DNA from: Pseudomonas mandelii | Lineage (GTDB): Bacteria > Pseudomonadota > Gammaproteobacteria > Pseudomonadales > Pseudomonadaceae | Direction: 5' to 3' | DNA: 64,000 bases | NCBI RefSeq assembly: GCF_900106065.1 | Contig: NZ_LT629796.1 | Span: 3,255,501 to 3,319,500, forward strand | Shown here: positions 9,023-20,074 of the stretch, in pieces | Layout: every line of letters begins with the position of its first letter | Position numbering within the stretch: the stretch's first letter is position 1 | Notes under the pieces: generated by a model | Told to the model about the DNA's origin: nothing | The model's input: only the letters and a program-made list of their open reading frames with translations | Databases searched by the model: none | Made by a program: the position numbers and the translations under genes

Positions 9023-9706
9023 CTAACCGGCAACACGATTTTTGCCAGGGATGGGTACCGGATCTAGCAACATCTGTTCAAGAATATCGAGGTGGCGGTT
9101 TAGCAAAGCCTCGGCAGTCACCGCATCCCCACGCTCCAGCGCATTGATAATGTCCTCATGCCACGCGCAAGGGGCCTCCATCTGCGCATCAAACTGCGCA
9201 ATCGCCAATGAAGTCAGCGGCACCAGGCTGCCAAGAAAATGCGCCAATGGTGCATTTCCCGCCATTTCCGCCAACAGCAAATGAAACTCCCCAGACAACC
9301 GGATCGCCGGGCCGCGCTCTGTACAGTGGCGTTCGCGTTCAAGCAGGGCATGCAGGCGGTTCAAGGGTTGCGCACGAGGTTGTCGGCAGGCCAGCCGCAC
9401 CAAGGTGGTCTCGGTCAGTCGTCGGGCATGCAGCGTCTGCCGAGTCTGTTCTGCATCGAGCGTGGCAACGCGAGGCCGATGGTTCGCCCGAAGGACGATG
9501 ATTTGCTGATGAGACAGACGCGTCAGCACGCCACGAATGTCACTGCGTCGAACGCTGAACATCCGCGCCAGGCTTTCCTCGGTAAAGCGGCTGGACGCAT
9601 TTAGGCGCTGTTCGAGAATGGCGTCGAAGATCCGCGAATAGAGATCTTCCGCCCGCGGTGGAAGGGGCAGGGCAGTGAGTGTTTGCGGTGAAGCGAAGCT
9701 GTTCAT
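9023..9706 (-). CDS. GntR-family regulator with FCD domain (first of two)
   Basis: A 227-residue transcription factor. The N-terminal winged helix (about 18-85) has the recognition segment SLARMFSVRRSDIRGVLTRL; the C-terminal all-helical FCD ligand domain (about 95-215) keeps FHLLLAEMAGN and HEDIINALERGD, with His residues placed to bind metal and acid. GGAG precedes the ATG. It follows the second GntR gene after 25 bp on the same strand and is likely co-transcribed. The inducer is unknown; an organic acid is suggested by FCD and by the dctA gene beyond. Confidence 0.88.
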   Translation of the reverse strand: MNSFASPQTLTALPLPPRAEDLYSRIFDAILEQRLNASSRFTEESLARMFSVRRSDIRGVLTRLSHQQIIVLRANHRPRVATLDAEQTRQTLHARRLTETTLVRLACRQPRAQPLNRLHALLERERHCTERGPAIRLSGEFHLLLAEMAGNAPLAHFLGSLVPLTSLAIAQFDAQMEAPCAWHEDIINALERGDAVTAEALLNRHLDILEQMLLDPVPIPGKNRVAG

Positions 9707-9731
9707 GGCCTGTCTCCGGTTCGAAGAAGTT

Positions 9732-10454
9732 TTAACTGCCGAAGTTGTCGTCTGGAATATTCAGTTCAATGCCCATCCGCTGGCCTTCCCGAAGGATGTG
9801 CCGACGCATCTCGGCACTGGCCTGGGCGCTGTTTTTGCTGCGAATCGCGCGCACCACGGCTTCGTTCTCCTCAAGGCGCTCAGCCAGATGCTCGGGGGAG
9901 TTGCGCAGCACCTCGGCGCTTTGCTTGAGGGCATTGCTGGTCTGCTGCACCACGCTCTGGAAAATCGGGTTCGAGGTCAGCGTGAACAGTTCTTCGTGGA
10001 ACGCGATGTAGGCGTTCACCCCGGCCTCGCTGTCGTTGGCCTCCAGCGCTTCGCGCATGTCCATCAAGGTCAGGCGCAGTTGCCCGACCTCCTTGCTGCT
10101 GATCGACTGCGCGACCAGGCCGACGATGAACGGCTCGAGGGTGTAGCGCAGTTGCAAGACATCTTCCAGGCTGGCGCCGGCGACCGCGCTGTCGTGGCTT
10201 TGGCTGTCGCTGAGATGGGCGTCCAGCACCACCACGCCTTTGCCGGGCATCGAGCGCACCAGGCCAAGGGTTTCCAGCACGATCACCGCTTCACGCAGGC
10301 TCGGGCGGCTGATGCCCAGTTGTTCGGCCAGCTCACGCTGCCCAGGCAGCATTTCGCCGGAGCGCCACTGACCACGGGCCAAAGCGGCCCGGAGTTTTTC
10401 TACGACTGAGTTCACAACGGTCGACGAGGTAATCACTGTTCGCTCCATGAGCAT
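9732..10454 (-). CDS. GntR-family regulator with FCD domain (FadR/LldR-like, second of two)
   Basis: A 240-residue regulator (or 238 from the second ATG). Winged-helix residues 12-75 include RELAEQLGISRPSLREAVIVLE and the wing VRSMPGKGVVV; FCD residues about 95-225 include RYTLEPFIVGLVAQ, FHEELFTLTSNPIF and MRRHILREGQ. It lies directly behind dctA on the same strand. FCD regulators of this type usually control the neighbouring uptake gene for an organic acid, which fits the palindromes upstream of dctA. The two FCD proteins here are clearly different from each other. Confidence 0.9.
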   Translation of the reverse strand: MLMERTVITSSTVVNSVVEKLRAALARGQWRSGEMLPGQRELAEQLGISRPSLREAVIVLETLGLVRSMPGKGVVVLDAHLSDSQSHDSAVAGASLEDVLQLRYTLEPFIVGLVAQSISSKEVGQLRLTLMDMREALEANDSEAGVNAYIAFHEELFTLTSNPIFQSVVQQTSNALKQSAEVLRNSPEHLAERLEENEAVVRAIRSKNSAQASAEMRRHILREGQRMGIELNIPDDNFGS

Positions 10455-10470
10455 CCAAAACGGTTGTTGA

Positions 10471-10498
10471 CCGTGCCTGCCCGAAGACAGGCACGGCG
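10471..10498 (-). terminator. Hairpin between dctA and the GntR gene
   Basis: The perfect 9-bp stem CCGTGCCTG / CAGGCACGG lies just after the dctA stop. The following T-run is short, so it may attenuate rather than stop transcription into the GntR gene. Confidence 0.6.
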
Positions 10499-10503
10499 TT
10501 TAT

Positions 10504-11817
10504 TCAGAATTCCTGCTGATGTGCCGGGGCGACGGGTTTTCTCGGCTGGAAGGTATACCCCACCTGGCCGGAAAGCACTTTGTTCGCCCGTTGAATATCG
10601 ATATCCTTCTCCCAGCGGGCGATGGCCACGGTGGCGACGCAGTTGCCGATCAGGTTGGTCAGCGCCCGGCCGATGCCCATGAACCAGTCCACCGCCAGCA
10701 CCAATACCAGGCCGACCACCGGAATCGCCGGGATCGCCGTGAGTGTCGCTGCCAGAATCACCAGCGCCGAACCGGGAATCCCGTGGGCCCCTTTTGAGGT
10801 AATCAGCGAGACCAGCAGAATCGTCAGCAAGTCGGTCATGGCCAGCGGCGTGCCGGTGGCGTTGGCGATGAAGACGATGGCGAGGGTCAGGTAGATCGAG
10901 AACCCGTCGAGGTTGAACGAGTAACCCGTCGGAATCACCAACCCCACCGTCGAACTGCCGATGCCCAGGTGCTCAAGCTTGCGCATGATTTGTGGCAGCA
11001 CGGCGTCGGACGAAGCGGTGCCCATGACGATCAGCAGTTCTTCGCGCAGGTACTTGAGCAACGGCCACATCTTCAGGCCCGAAAGGCGCATCACCAGGCC
11101 GAGAATCAATGTCACAAACGCCACGCAGGTCAGGTAAAACAGGCCGACCAGGCTGCCCAGGTGTTGCAGGGAATCCAGGCCATATTTGCTGGTGGTGAAG
11201 GCGATGGCGCCGAACACGCCGATCGGCGCCAGGCGCACGATCATGCCCATGATGCGGAAGATTACGTGGCTCAGCTCATTGATCAGCCGGGAAATACCCG
11301 ATGCTGCTTCGCCCACCAGGTTCAGCGCACTGCCGAACAGCACTGAAAACAGCAGGACTTGCAGGATGTTGTTCTCCGCGAAGGCGCCGATGACCGAGGT
11401 GGGGATCAGGTTCATCAAGAACTGGGAGGTGGTTTGCATGTGCTGGCCGCGCTGGGCGATGTCGCCCATGTCGGCAGCGGAAAGCTGATCCAGATGAATG
11501 TTCGCGCCGCTGCCGATGCCGGTGGTGAATGCGAACACCAGACCAATCACCAGGGCGATGGTGGTCAGGATTTCGAAGTAGATCACCGATTTCAGGCCGA
11601 TGCGCCCGACCTTCTTCAAGTCGCCGGCACCGCTGATGCCGCTGACCACTACGCAGAACACAATCAGGCCGATGAGCATCTTGATCAGTTTGATGAAGCC
11701 ATCGCCGAGCGGTTTGAGCTGGGCGGAGTATTCAGGAAGGGTCAGCCCGCAGACGATGCCGAGCACCAGTCCGAGAACCACTTGGAGGAAGATTGAACGC
11801 GAGCACCATCTGAGCAT
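10504..11817 (-). CDS. dctA: DctA-type C4-dicarboxylate (DAACS) symporter
   Basis: A sodium/proton-coupled carrier of the dicarboxylate/amino-acid:cation symporter family, 437 residues from the ATG at MLRWCSRSIF (AGGA 8 nt upstream); a longer in-frame start adds 17 basic residues with no support. It shows about eight membrane helices, the re-entrant loop with GTASSDAVLPQIMRKLE, the substrate region PTGYSFNLDG and GIPGSALVILAAT. DctA relatives usually carry a serine-rich GTSSSES in the first loop; here it reads TASSDA, so the substrate could differ from succinate. It lies beside two FCD regulators and behind two operator-like palindromes. Confidence 0.9.
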   Translation of the reverse strand: MLRWCSRSIFLQVVLGLVLGIVCGLTLPEYSAQLKPLGDGFIKLIKMLIGLIVFCVVVSGISGAGDLKKVGRIGLKSVIYFEILTTIALVIGLVFAFTTGIGSGANIHLDQLSAADMGDIAQRGQHMQTTSQFLMNLIPTSVIGAFAENNILQVLLFSVLFGSALNLVGEAASGISRLINELSHVIFRIMGMIVRLAPIGVFGAIAFTTSKYGLDSLQHLGSLVGLFYLTCVAFVTLILGLVMRLSGLKMWPLLKYLREELLIVMGTASSDAVLPQIMRKLEHLGIGSSTVGLVIPTGYSFNLDGFSIYLTLAIVFIANATGTPLAMTDLLTILLVSLITSKGAHGIPGSALVILAATLTAIPAIPVVGLVLVLAVDWFMGIGRALTNLIGNCVATVAIARWEKDIDIQRANKVLSGQVGYTFQPRKPVAPAHQQEF

Positions 11818-11890
11818 GGGAGGAATCCTGGTCGGTGTCCTGGCTGCCGTGCGCTTGAGTGGGCGCATCAGATTCAGGACTTAATTATTG

Positions 11891-11910
11891 TGGTCTTACC
11901 GGTATGTCCA
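11891..11910. promoter_or_regulatory. Operator-like palindrome 1 upstream of dctA
   Basis: TGGTCTTACCGGTATGTCCA is a 20-bp palindrome with 8 of 10 positions paired. It lies 74 bp before the dctA start and just downstream of a possible promoter (read on the - strand: TTGCGA at 11950-11945, 18-bp spacer, TAGACT at 11926-11921). The TGGTnnnACC half-sites resemble FCD/GntR operators. Confidence 0.6.
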
Positions 11911-11966
11911 GTGCAGGCGCAGTCTAGGCGCTGTTTTTGGGTGATCGCAAGCGGAAATTGCATAAT

Positions 11967-11986
11967 TGGCATGACCGGTCTGACCA
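11967..11986. promoter_or_regulatory. Operator-like palindrome 2 upstream of dctA
   Basis: TGGCATGACCGGTCTGACCA shares the outer TGG/CCA and central ACCGGT with palindrome 1. Its centre is 76 bp from the other. It lies upstream of the possible -35. Confidence 0.6.
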
Positions 11987-12017
11987 GTGGTGCCGGCTCC
12001 TACAAATCCAGGGCGAA

Positions 12018-12048
12018 AAAAAACCGGCCATCACGTGGCCGGTTTTTT
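12018..12048. terminator. Terminator of glyA
   Basis: AAAAAACCGGCCA / TGGCCGGTTTTTT with a 5-nt loop. The strong stem has T-runs on both strands; glyA reads into it from the right. Confidence 0.93.
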
Positions 12049-12071
12049 ATGGCTGCGGTTTAGCGCCGCAA

Positions 12072-13325
12072 TTAAGCGCCGTACACCGGCAGCTTCTTGC
12101 AGATGGCCTTGACCTTCTCACGAACGGCGTCGATCACCGCTTCGTTGTTCAGGTCAGCCAGGATGTCGCAGATCCAGCCGGCCAGTTCTTTGCACTCTGC
12201 TTCCTTGAAGCCGCGAGTGGTCACAGCCGGAGTACCGAAGCGCAGGCCGGAGGTGACGAACGGGGAGCGTGGGTCGTTTGGCACGGAGTTCTTGTTCACG
12301 GTGATGAACGCTTTGCCCAGAGCGGCGTCGGCGTCTTTACCGGAGATTTCCTGCTTGATCAGCGACAGCAGGAACAGGTGGTTCTTGGTCCCGCCGGAAA
12401 CCACATCGAAACCACGTTCGATGAACACTTCGGCCATGGCCTGGGCGTTTTTCACCACTTGTTGCTGGTAGGCCTTGAATTCAGGCTGCAGCGCTTCTTT
12501 GAAGCAGATCGCTTTGGCGGCGATCACGTGCTCCAGTGGGCCACCCTGGGCGCCCGGGAATACCGCGGAGTTCAGCTTCTTCTCGATGTCGGCGTTGGCG
12601 CGAGCCAGGATCAGGCCGCCACGTGGACCGCGCAGGGTCTTGTGCGTGGTGGTGGTCACGACGTCAGCGAACGGAACCGGGTTCGGGTAGACGCCAGCGG
12701 CGACCAGACCGGCCACGTGGGCCATGTCGACGAACAGGTAGGCACCGACCTTGTCAGCGATTTCGCGGAAACGCGGGAAGTCCAGAATCTGCGAGTAGGC
12801 AGAGAAACCGGCCACGATCATTTTTGGCTTGTGCTCAACCGCCAGACGCTCGACTTCGTCGTAGTCGATCAGGCCGTTGGCGTCGATGCCGTATTGAACG
12901 GCGTTGTACAGCTTGCCGGAGGAGGAAACGCTGGCGCCGTGGGTCAGGTGACCGCCGTGGGCCAGGCTCATGCCCAGGATGGTGTCGCCCGCTTGCAGCA
13001 GTGCCAGGTACACGGCGCTGTTGGCTTGGGAACCGGCGTGTGGCTGAACGTTGGCGTAATCGGCGCCGAACAGTTCTTTGGCGCGGTCGATGGCCAGTTG
13101 CTCAACCACGTCGACGAACTCGCAACCACCGTAGTAGCGCTTGCCCGGGTAGCCTTCGGCGTACTTGTTGGTCAGTACCGAGCCTTGAGCTTCCATCACC
13201 GCTGGGCTGGTGTAGTTTTCCGAAGCGATCAGCTCGATGTGTTCTTCCTGGCGCTGAGCTTCTTGCTCCATGGCGGCAAAAAGATCGGCGTCGTACTTGG
13301 CAATAGTCAAATCACGGCTGAACAT
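12072..13325 (-). CDS. glyA: Serine hydroxymethyltransferase
   Basis: A PLP enzyme converting serine and tetrahydrofolate to glycine and methylene-THF in the cytosol; 417 residues, the usual length. The start MFSRDL is set by GAGGA just upstream. The PLP lysine is K229 in [14 protein letters not shown], the substrate-binding block is [15 protein letters not shown] (35-49), and [15 protein letters not shown] is intact. Single gene with its own terminator. Confidence 0.98.
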   Translation of the reverse strand: MFSRDLTIAKYDADLFAAMEQEAQRQEEHIELIASENYTSPAVMEAQGSVLTNKYAEGYPGKRYYGGCEFVDVVEQLAIDRAKELFGADYANVQPHAGSQANSAVYLALLQAGDTILGMSLAHGGHLTHGASVSSSGKLYNAVQYGIDANGLIDYDEVERLAVEHKPKMIVAGFSAYSQILDFPRFREIADKVGAYLFVDMAHVAGLVAAGVYPNPVPFADVVTTTTHKTLRGPRGGLILARANADIEKKLNSAVFPGAQGGPLEHVIAAKAICFKEALQPEFKAYQQQVVKNAQAMAEVFIERGFDVVSGGTKNHLFLLSLIKQEISGKDADAALGKAFITVNKNSVPNDPRSPFVTSGLRFGTPAVTTRGFKEAECKELAGWICDILADLNNEAVIDAVREKVKAICKKLPVYGA

Positions 13326-13424
13326 GGCGGTCCTCAAGGATCGGGGCAGAAAAGGGGGGCATTCTAACTCAACCGCTTTTAGATGGCATATGAAAGGACA
13401 TCATGTCGCAGACGAAAGGAATTC

Positions 13425-13507
13425 AGCTTCTAGCTGTAAGCCTCAAGCGGCAAGTCAAAAGCGGACCGGCCACTGCTTGAAGCTTGCCACTTGAAGCTTC
13501 CAGCTTT
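13425..13507. repeat. Imperfect palindromic intergenic repeat, AAGCTT-rich
   Basis: The segment from AGCTTCTAGCTGTAAGCC to GCTTGAAGCTTCCAGCT-like sequence is roughly its own reverse complement and could fold into a long imperfect hairpin. It is a second repeat type, unlike the REPINs elsewhere in the window. Confidence 0.6.
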
Positions 13508-13511
13508 CTTC

Positions 13512-13554
13512 ATGTTTGATTGATTGGAGCTGTTGGCTCCAATCAATCAAACAT
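13512..13554. repeat. Perfect 19-bp inverted repeat over the morA stop codon
   Basis: ATGTTTGATTGATTGGAGC, loop TGTTG, then the exact reverse complement. The last codons of morA (Met-Phe-Asp-stop) form one end of the stem. There is no T-run on either side, so it is not a standard intrinsic terminator. Confidence 0.9.
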
Positions 13555-16500
13555 GAAGAGCGCATCATTGCTGAACTGCGCCTCAAACCGGCTCGCCGGC
13601 ATCGGCCGGCCGAACAGATACCCCTGAACCTCATCGCAACCATGCTCACGCAGGAAATCGAGCTGCTCGTGGGTTTCCACGCCTTCGGCGATCACCGCCA
13701 GATTCAGGCTGTGGGCCATCGCAATGATCGCCCGGGCAATCTGCGCATCCTGTTCACCCGACGGCAGGCCATCTACGAAGGTGCGGTCGATTTTCAGCAC
13801 GTCGATCGGGAATTGCTTGAGGTAGTTGAGCGAGGAATACCCGGTGCCGAAGTCATCGACCGCAATACTCAGGCCGAGGTTTTTCAATCCGGCGAGGATC
13901 TGCATCGCTTCGCTGACTTCGCGCATCAGGATACTCTCGGTCAGCTCCAGCTCCAGGCACGCCGGCGGCAGGCCGGTCTCCTTTAGGATGGTGGCAATCC
14001 GCGTCCCGAGTTGGCCGTCGGAGAATTGCCGGGCCGAAATGTTCACCGACACCTTAGGCACCCGCACCTTGGCCTGATGCCAGGTCTTGAGCTGACGGCA
14101 GGCTTCGCTGATCACCCAGTCACCGACATCCACCACCAGCCCGAGCTCTTCGAGCACCGGAATGAAATCCCCCGGCGGCACCAGGCCGCGACGTGGATGA
14201 CGCCAGCGCAGCAGCGCTTCGGCGCCGGTCAGGCGTTTGCCGTCGCCGCTGAACTGCGGCTGGTAGTACAGAACGAATTCGTCTTGTTCCAGGGCATGGC
14301 GCAAGTCGCTTTCCAGCTCCAGGCGCTCCAGGGCGCTGGCGTTCATGTCCGCCTGATAGAACTGGAAGTTGTTCTTGCCGCGCTCCTTGGCGTGGTACAT
14401 CGCGGTGTCGGCGTTTTTCATCAGCTGACTGAGTTCGTTGCCATCCTGCGGGCTCAGCGCGATGCCGATACTGGCGGTGACGAAGAACTCGCGGCCTTCC
14501 AGCACGAACGGTTTCACCAGGCTGGCGAGGATCTGCTCGGCGACATGGATCGCCCGGTTCAAGGCGACTTCACGGTTGGCCCGCGGTTGCAGCAACAAGG
14601 TGAATTCATCGCCGCCCATGCGCGCCACGGTGTCGTCATCATCGACGCAACCGAGCAGTCGCGTGGCCATTTCCTTGAGCATGCGGTCGCCGGCGGCGTG
14701 ACCGAGGGAGTCGTTGATCGGCTTGAAACGGTCGAGGTCGAGGAACATCAGCACGACCCAGGACTTCTGCCGCTCGGCCGATTGCAGCGCGGTGTGCAGG
14801 CGGTCCTGGAACAGCGTGCGGTTGGGCAGGTGAGTCAGGGCGTCGTAGTAGGCGAGACGGTGAATCCGCTGCTCACTGGCCTTGCGCTCGCTGATGTCGC
14901 TGAAGAAGCACACGTAACTGGCCAGGTCACCTTCATCGTCGAGCACCGCCGTGATGCCGACCCAGGCCGGGTAATGCTCGCCGTTGCGCCGCTTGAGCCA
15001 GACTTCGCCTTCCCAGGTGCTGTTCTGATGCAGTTGTTTGAGCACATAACGCAGATGGGCTTCCTGCTGCTCGTCGACGGTCAGCATGTTTGGCAGTTGG
15101 TCCAGCACCTGCTCCACGGCATAACCGCTGACGCGACTGAACGCTTCGTTGGCCTGGACGATGTAGCCGGCCGGGTCGGTGATCAGGATCGCCGACGTCG
15201 AATGTTCGAAAACCGTGGCCGCCATGCGCAGGTCTTTTTCGGCCCGGCGTTGCTGGCTGATGTCGCGTCCGACGCCGAGCACGCCTTCGAAGGCCCCGTG
15301 TTCGTCCCAGACCAGCACCAGCCGTAGTTCGATCGGAATCTTGCGCCCGTCGGCCCGCAGGCAATCGAACAGGAACAGTTGGGTCTGCACCTGAGTGCGC
15401 AGCAGCGCCAGTTGCTCGGGTTTATCCAGCGCTTTGCTGACCCGATCCATCAGGCCGTAAATACCGGTCAGTTGCTGCGGGTTGGCGATGGTCGATTGCC
15501 AGCCGTTCTGGAAGATCCACTCGGCGTCGTAGCCCAGCACGGCATGCACCGACGGGCTGACGTAATTGAGTGCCATTTTGCTGTCGGTGGAGAAAATCAC
15601 GTCGCTGATGCTTTCGGCGAGCATCCGGTAGCGCTGCTCGCTGTCACGCAGGGATTCACTGGCTTCGATCTGTTCGGTGATGTCCTTGGCCACGCCGATG
15701 ATCCGCGTGACTTGATCGTGTTTGTCCCGCGCCAGTGCCTGTTCGCGAATGTCGAAACGCCGCCACTTGCCGTCGCGATGACGGAACCGCAACTGGCACT
15801 GCAGCAATTGGGTGTAACCCCCGTGGCGCTGGGCCTGGCGCGAGCGGTGGTAGTCATCGGCATCTTCGGGGTGCAGGAGGATTTCCCAGAAGTACTCGCC
15901 CATCTGGTGCAACTCGGTACGGTTGTAACCGAGGGTCTGGCCCAAGTGGTGGTTACTGAAAATCATCCGCTGGCTGATCACGTCCTGCACGTACAGGTGG
16001 TCCGGCACAGTGCGCACCACATCGGACCAGAACCCTTCGCGTTCCAGCAGCGACAGCTCGATGAGTTTACGGCTGGTAATGTCGGTGATGCTCAGGATCA
16101 CCGCTTTATAGTCGGCGTAATCTTCCGGCAGGCGCAGCACCAGCCACAGGTGCTGGTCGCGGCCATTGAGGTCCTGGAGTTTGATTTCCAGCTCGAGCTG
16201 TCTCTGCTGGTTGAACACCGTTTCGATCACTTGGTGGCCGATGGCGGTGCCGTCCAGCGGGCAGCCGTCAATCAACAGTTTCCAGGCCTGAGCGCAGGAG
16301 TTGACGTTGAGCAGTTGCAGGGCGACCTGGTTGACCTCGGTGACGCGCAGTTCCTGGAGCAGTTGCTGGCGTTGCTCCGGTATGTCGAGCCACGCCTTGA
16401 GTTGCTCGCTGCTGTGCAGTTGGGCTTTGTCGAAGAAGGTCTTGAGCCCGGAGACGTCCAGTACGCACAGGGCAACGCCCGTGCCTTCGAAAATATCGTG

Positions 16501-17391
16501 ATAGCGGCGGCGGCCTTCATGCAACTGGCGCTGACGGCGGCGAATGTTCAGCAACACGATGAACGGCAGCAGGGAGAAGGCCAGGCCCAGCAGGCATTTG
16601 CCGATGAATGCCGGCAACAGTTGTTCGAGCACTTGCTGGCGATCGAACAGTCCGCGCAGTTGCCAATCGCTGCTGCTCAGGGGCACTGTGAGCACACTTT
16701 TGGCCAGATCGTCGGGGGATAACGCGCTCGGTTTGACCGAAGGCGACGCTTCATCGCGGCTGATGATCTGGTGATTGACCCGGTTTTCCACCAGCCACAG
16801 CGGACGGATGCCGGCTTCGTTTTGTTTGGTCAGTGACGAGAAAAACGTCGGTGTCAGGCGCAGGGCCCAGTAGCCACGAGTGCTGCCGCTGGCTTGATGC
16901 AACAGCAGATGCACCACTGAACCGTCATCGGCATTGCTGAAATAGTGGGCCTGGGCGCGGCTGCGCCGGACCAGTTCACCCAGGTAATCGGCATCCTGGG
17001 CGTCGGCGGCGCTGTCACTGAGGACTTTGCCGGAAGGACTGAGTAGCGCCAGGCTGCGCAGGTCAGGCAGCGATTGTTGCAGTTTGCGCAGTAGCGCCTG
17101 CTGTTCGTCGGCACTTTGCGGTTGTTCGACGATCGGTAGCAGGTTCAGTGCAATCTGGGCGTTGAGCGCCATGTTCAGGCTGACTTGCGCGGCCAGGTCG
17201 GCGGTGTAGTCGATGGTGTATTGCCGCTGGTGCTTCTGTGTTTCGCGCAGCTGATCCAGCAGCTGCCAGAACAGCAGGGCGAGCAACAACAGCACGAGTG
17301 TCGCCAGCGCACCCTTCAAGGATCCGCGCAGGGGCGCGCCGGTCGCAGGATGAGGTGCGCTCACGGACGAAGGCGGAGAGACATTGGACAA
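13543..17391 (-). CDS. morA: MorA-like membrane PAS-GGDEF-EAL protein
   Basis: A c-di-GMP enzyme of 1282 residues. TTG start with AGGA 8 nt upstream. TM1 is about 28-47, with a periplasmic sensor 48-262 and TM2 about 263-283. Four PAS-like segments follow at about 293-440, 450-575, 585-715 and 722-838, then GGDEF (motif 926-930, with [18 protein letters not shown]) and EAL (motif 1058-1060, with [14 protein letters not shown] and EGVET). Both catalytic motifs are canonical, so the protein could make and degrade c-di-GMP. The allosteric I-site is degenerate (Asp917 instead of Arg in RxxD). MorA in P. aeruginosa controls motility and biofilm and has the same layout and location. Confidence 0.9.
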   Translation of the reverse strand: MSNVSPPSSVSAPHPATGAPLRGSLKGALATLVLLLLALLFWQLLDQLRETQKHQRQYTIDYTADLAAQVSLNMALNAQIALNLLPIVEQPQSADEQQALLRKLQQSLPDLRSLALLSPSGKVLSDSAADAQDADYLGELVRRSRAQAHYFSNADDGSVVHLLLHQASGSTRGYWALRLTPTFFSSLTKQNEAGIRPLWLVENRVNHQIISRDEASPSVKPSALSPDDLAKSVLTVPLSSSDWQLRGLFDRQQVLEQLLPAFIGKCLLGLAFSLLPFIVLLNIRRRQRQLHEGRRRYHDIFEGTGVALCVLDVSGLKTFFDKAQLHSSEQLKAWLDIPEQRQQLLQELRVTEVNQVALQLLNVNSCAQAWKLLIDGCPLDGTAIGHQVIETVFNQQRQLELEIKLQDLNGRDQHLWLVLRLPEDYADYKAVILSITDITSRKLIELSLLEREGFWSDVVRTVPDHLYVQDVISQRMIFSNHHLGQTLGYNRTELHQMGEYFWEILLHPEDADDYHRSRQAQRHGGYTQLLQCQLRFRHRDGKWRRFDIREQALARDKHDQVTRIIGVAKDITEQIEASESLRDSEQRYRMLAESISDVIFSTDSKMALNYVSPSVHAVLGYDAEWIFQNGWQSTIANPQQLTGIYGLMDRVSKALDKPEQLALLRTQVQTQLFLFDCLRADGRKIPIELRLVLVWDEHGAFEGVLGVGRDISQQRRAEKDLRMAATVFEHSTSAILITDPAGYIVQANEAFSRVSGYAVEQVLDQLPNMLTVDEQQEAHLRYVLKQLHQNSTWEGEVWLKRRNGEHYPAWVGITAVLDDEGDLASYVCFFSDISERKASEQRIHRLAYYDALTHLPNRTLFQDRLHTALQSAERQKSWVVLMFLDLDRFKPINDSLGHAAGDRMLKEMATRLLGCVDDDDTVARMGGDEFTLLLQPRANREVALNRAIHVAEQILASLVKPFVLEGREFFVTASIGIALSPQDGNELSQLMKNADTAMYHAKERGKNNFQFYQADMNASALERLELESDLRHALEQDEFVLYYQPQFSGDGKRLTGAEALLRWRHPRRGLVPPGDFIPVLEELGLVVDVGDWVISEACRQLKTWHQAKVRVPKVSVNISARQFSDGQLGTRIATILKETGLPPACLELELTESILMREVSEAMQILAGLKNLGLSIAVDDFGTGYSSLNYLKQFPIDVLKIDRTFVDGLPSGEQDAQIARAIIAMAHSLNLAVIAEGVETHEQLDFLREHGCDEVQGYLFGRPMPASRFEAQFSNDALFMFD

Positions 17392-17677
17392 ACTGTAATC
17401 CTGCGGTTTGGCTGGACTGGCGCGACGTGCACTATAAGCCGGACGCCCGGAGGGCGGCTAGCATGCCTTGTGTTGTGGCGAAGTGCCAGCCCCTACCGGC
17501 TGGACTGCCATCTGTCATTCAGGTAGCTTTGCCGGTTACGCGGGAGCGTTCCAGCTCCTAGACTCAGACTTTTTCAGCGCTCATGCATTGATACATTATC
17601 AATCTGACGACGCGCACAGTCTGGCCAGGCATCGCCTGCGCTCCAATCATTCATCTGTCACTGACCCAAGGTTCTCC

Positions 17678-19342
<1,665 letters not shown>

Positions 19343-19360
19343 TATCGGGCGGCTTGCATG

Positions 19361-19392
19361 AAAAAACGGAGCCTTCGGGGCTCCGTTTTTTT
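19361..19392 (+). terminator. Terminator of ettA
   Basis: ACGGAGCC / GGCTCCGT stem with a TTCGG loop and a run of seven T; A-rich on the left side. Confidence 0.95.
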
Positions 19393-19421
19393 ATGGGTTT
19401 CAGTGACACCGCGGCGCGGCC

Positions 19422-19499
19422 ATCGCCAGCAGGCTGGCTCCCACAGGGGATATGTGAGCGGCACAAATCCACTGTGGCAGCTAGCCTGCTAGCGATGAC
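19422..19499. repeat. REPIN, CTAG/CTGG variant
   Basis: CATCGCCAGCAGGCTGGCTC and the inverse TGGCAGCTAGCCTGCTAGCG face each other between ettA and the Gre-like gene. The two arms differ (CTGG against CTAG), so it is a diverged copy. Confidence 0.82.
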
Positions 19500-19509
19500 G
19501 GCCTGACGA

Positions 19510-20004
19510 TCACTCGATCTCTATGCTCAACACCTCAATCATCAAATCCCCCACCGGCCGCTTCCACACCACTTCATCCCCGACCTGCGCGCCCAACAAC
19601 GCCCGCCCCAGCGGCGAGCCCCAGTTGATCAGCCCACTCGCCGCATCCGCCTGATCCTCACCCACCAACTGCACACGCTGTTCGTGGCCCTGTTCATCGG
19701 CAAACGTTACCCACGCGCCAATCTGGACTTTATCGGTCGAGGAGGCCGGTACGACTAACTGAGCGCTTTGCAGGCGTTGATTGAAATATCGCCAGTCACG
19801 TTCCAGATCGGCCTGGCGCTGTTTGTCTGCGAGTTCGCCTTTCGCACTCTGTCCATTGAGCAGGTTTTGCACTTCGGCGACTTTCGCCTGAAGCTGCGCC
19901 AGCCCCGCGGGCGTGACGTAATTGGGCTGTGTGCTGACCTGCCGTTCGACCGGCTGATCGGCTTGCGCGGCGGCGTTATCTTCATTGACGAAAGCGCGAC
20001 TCAT
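19510..20004 (-). CDS. Gre-like RNA polymerase-binding protein with shortened coiled coil
   Basis: A 164-residue protein with a GreA/GreB C-terminal FKBP-like domain: residues 92-164 contain IGAWVTFADEQGHEQRVQLVGEDQAD, NWGSPLGRALLGAQVGDEVV and a final EVLSIEIE. The N-terminal antiparallel coil (about 31-85, starting YVTPAGLAQLQ) is much shorter than in GreA, and the acidic Asp/Glu pair at the tip (HGDLKENAEY in E. coli GreA) is absent. It may enter the secondary channel or compete there without stimulating RNA cleavage; that is inference. GGGAG precedes the ATG. Confidence 0.82.
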   Translation of the reverse strand: MSRAFVNEDNAAAQADQPVERQVSTQPNYVTPAGLAQLQAKVAEVQNLLNGQSAKGELADKQRQADLERDWRYFNQRLQSAQLVVPASSTDKVQIGAWVTFADEQGHEQRVQLVGEDQADAASGLINWGSPLGRALLGAQVGDEVVWKRPVGDLMIEVLSIEIE

Positions 20005-20074
20005 GGTTTTCTCCCGTTATAGGGTTTGGGCCATGGTTGCAGGCTTTTAGTTTCGATGGATGTCTGTCCGCGAC

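Noticed and set aside
11937..13367. 476-codon open frame on + strand over glyA
   Set aside because: Shadow of glyA; it also crosses the glyA terminator.
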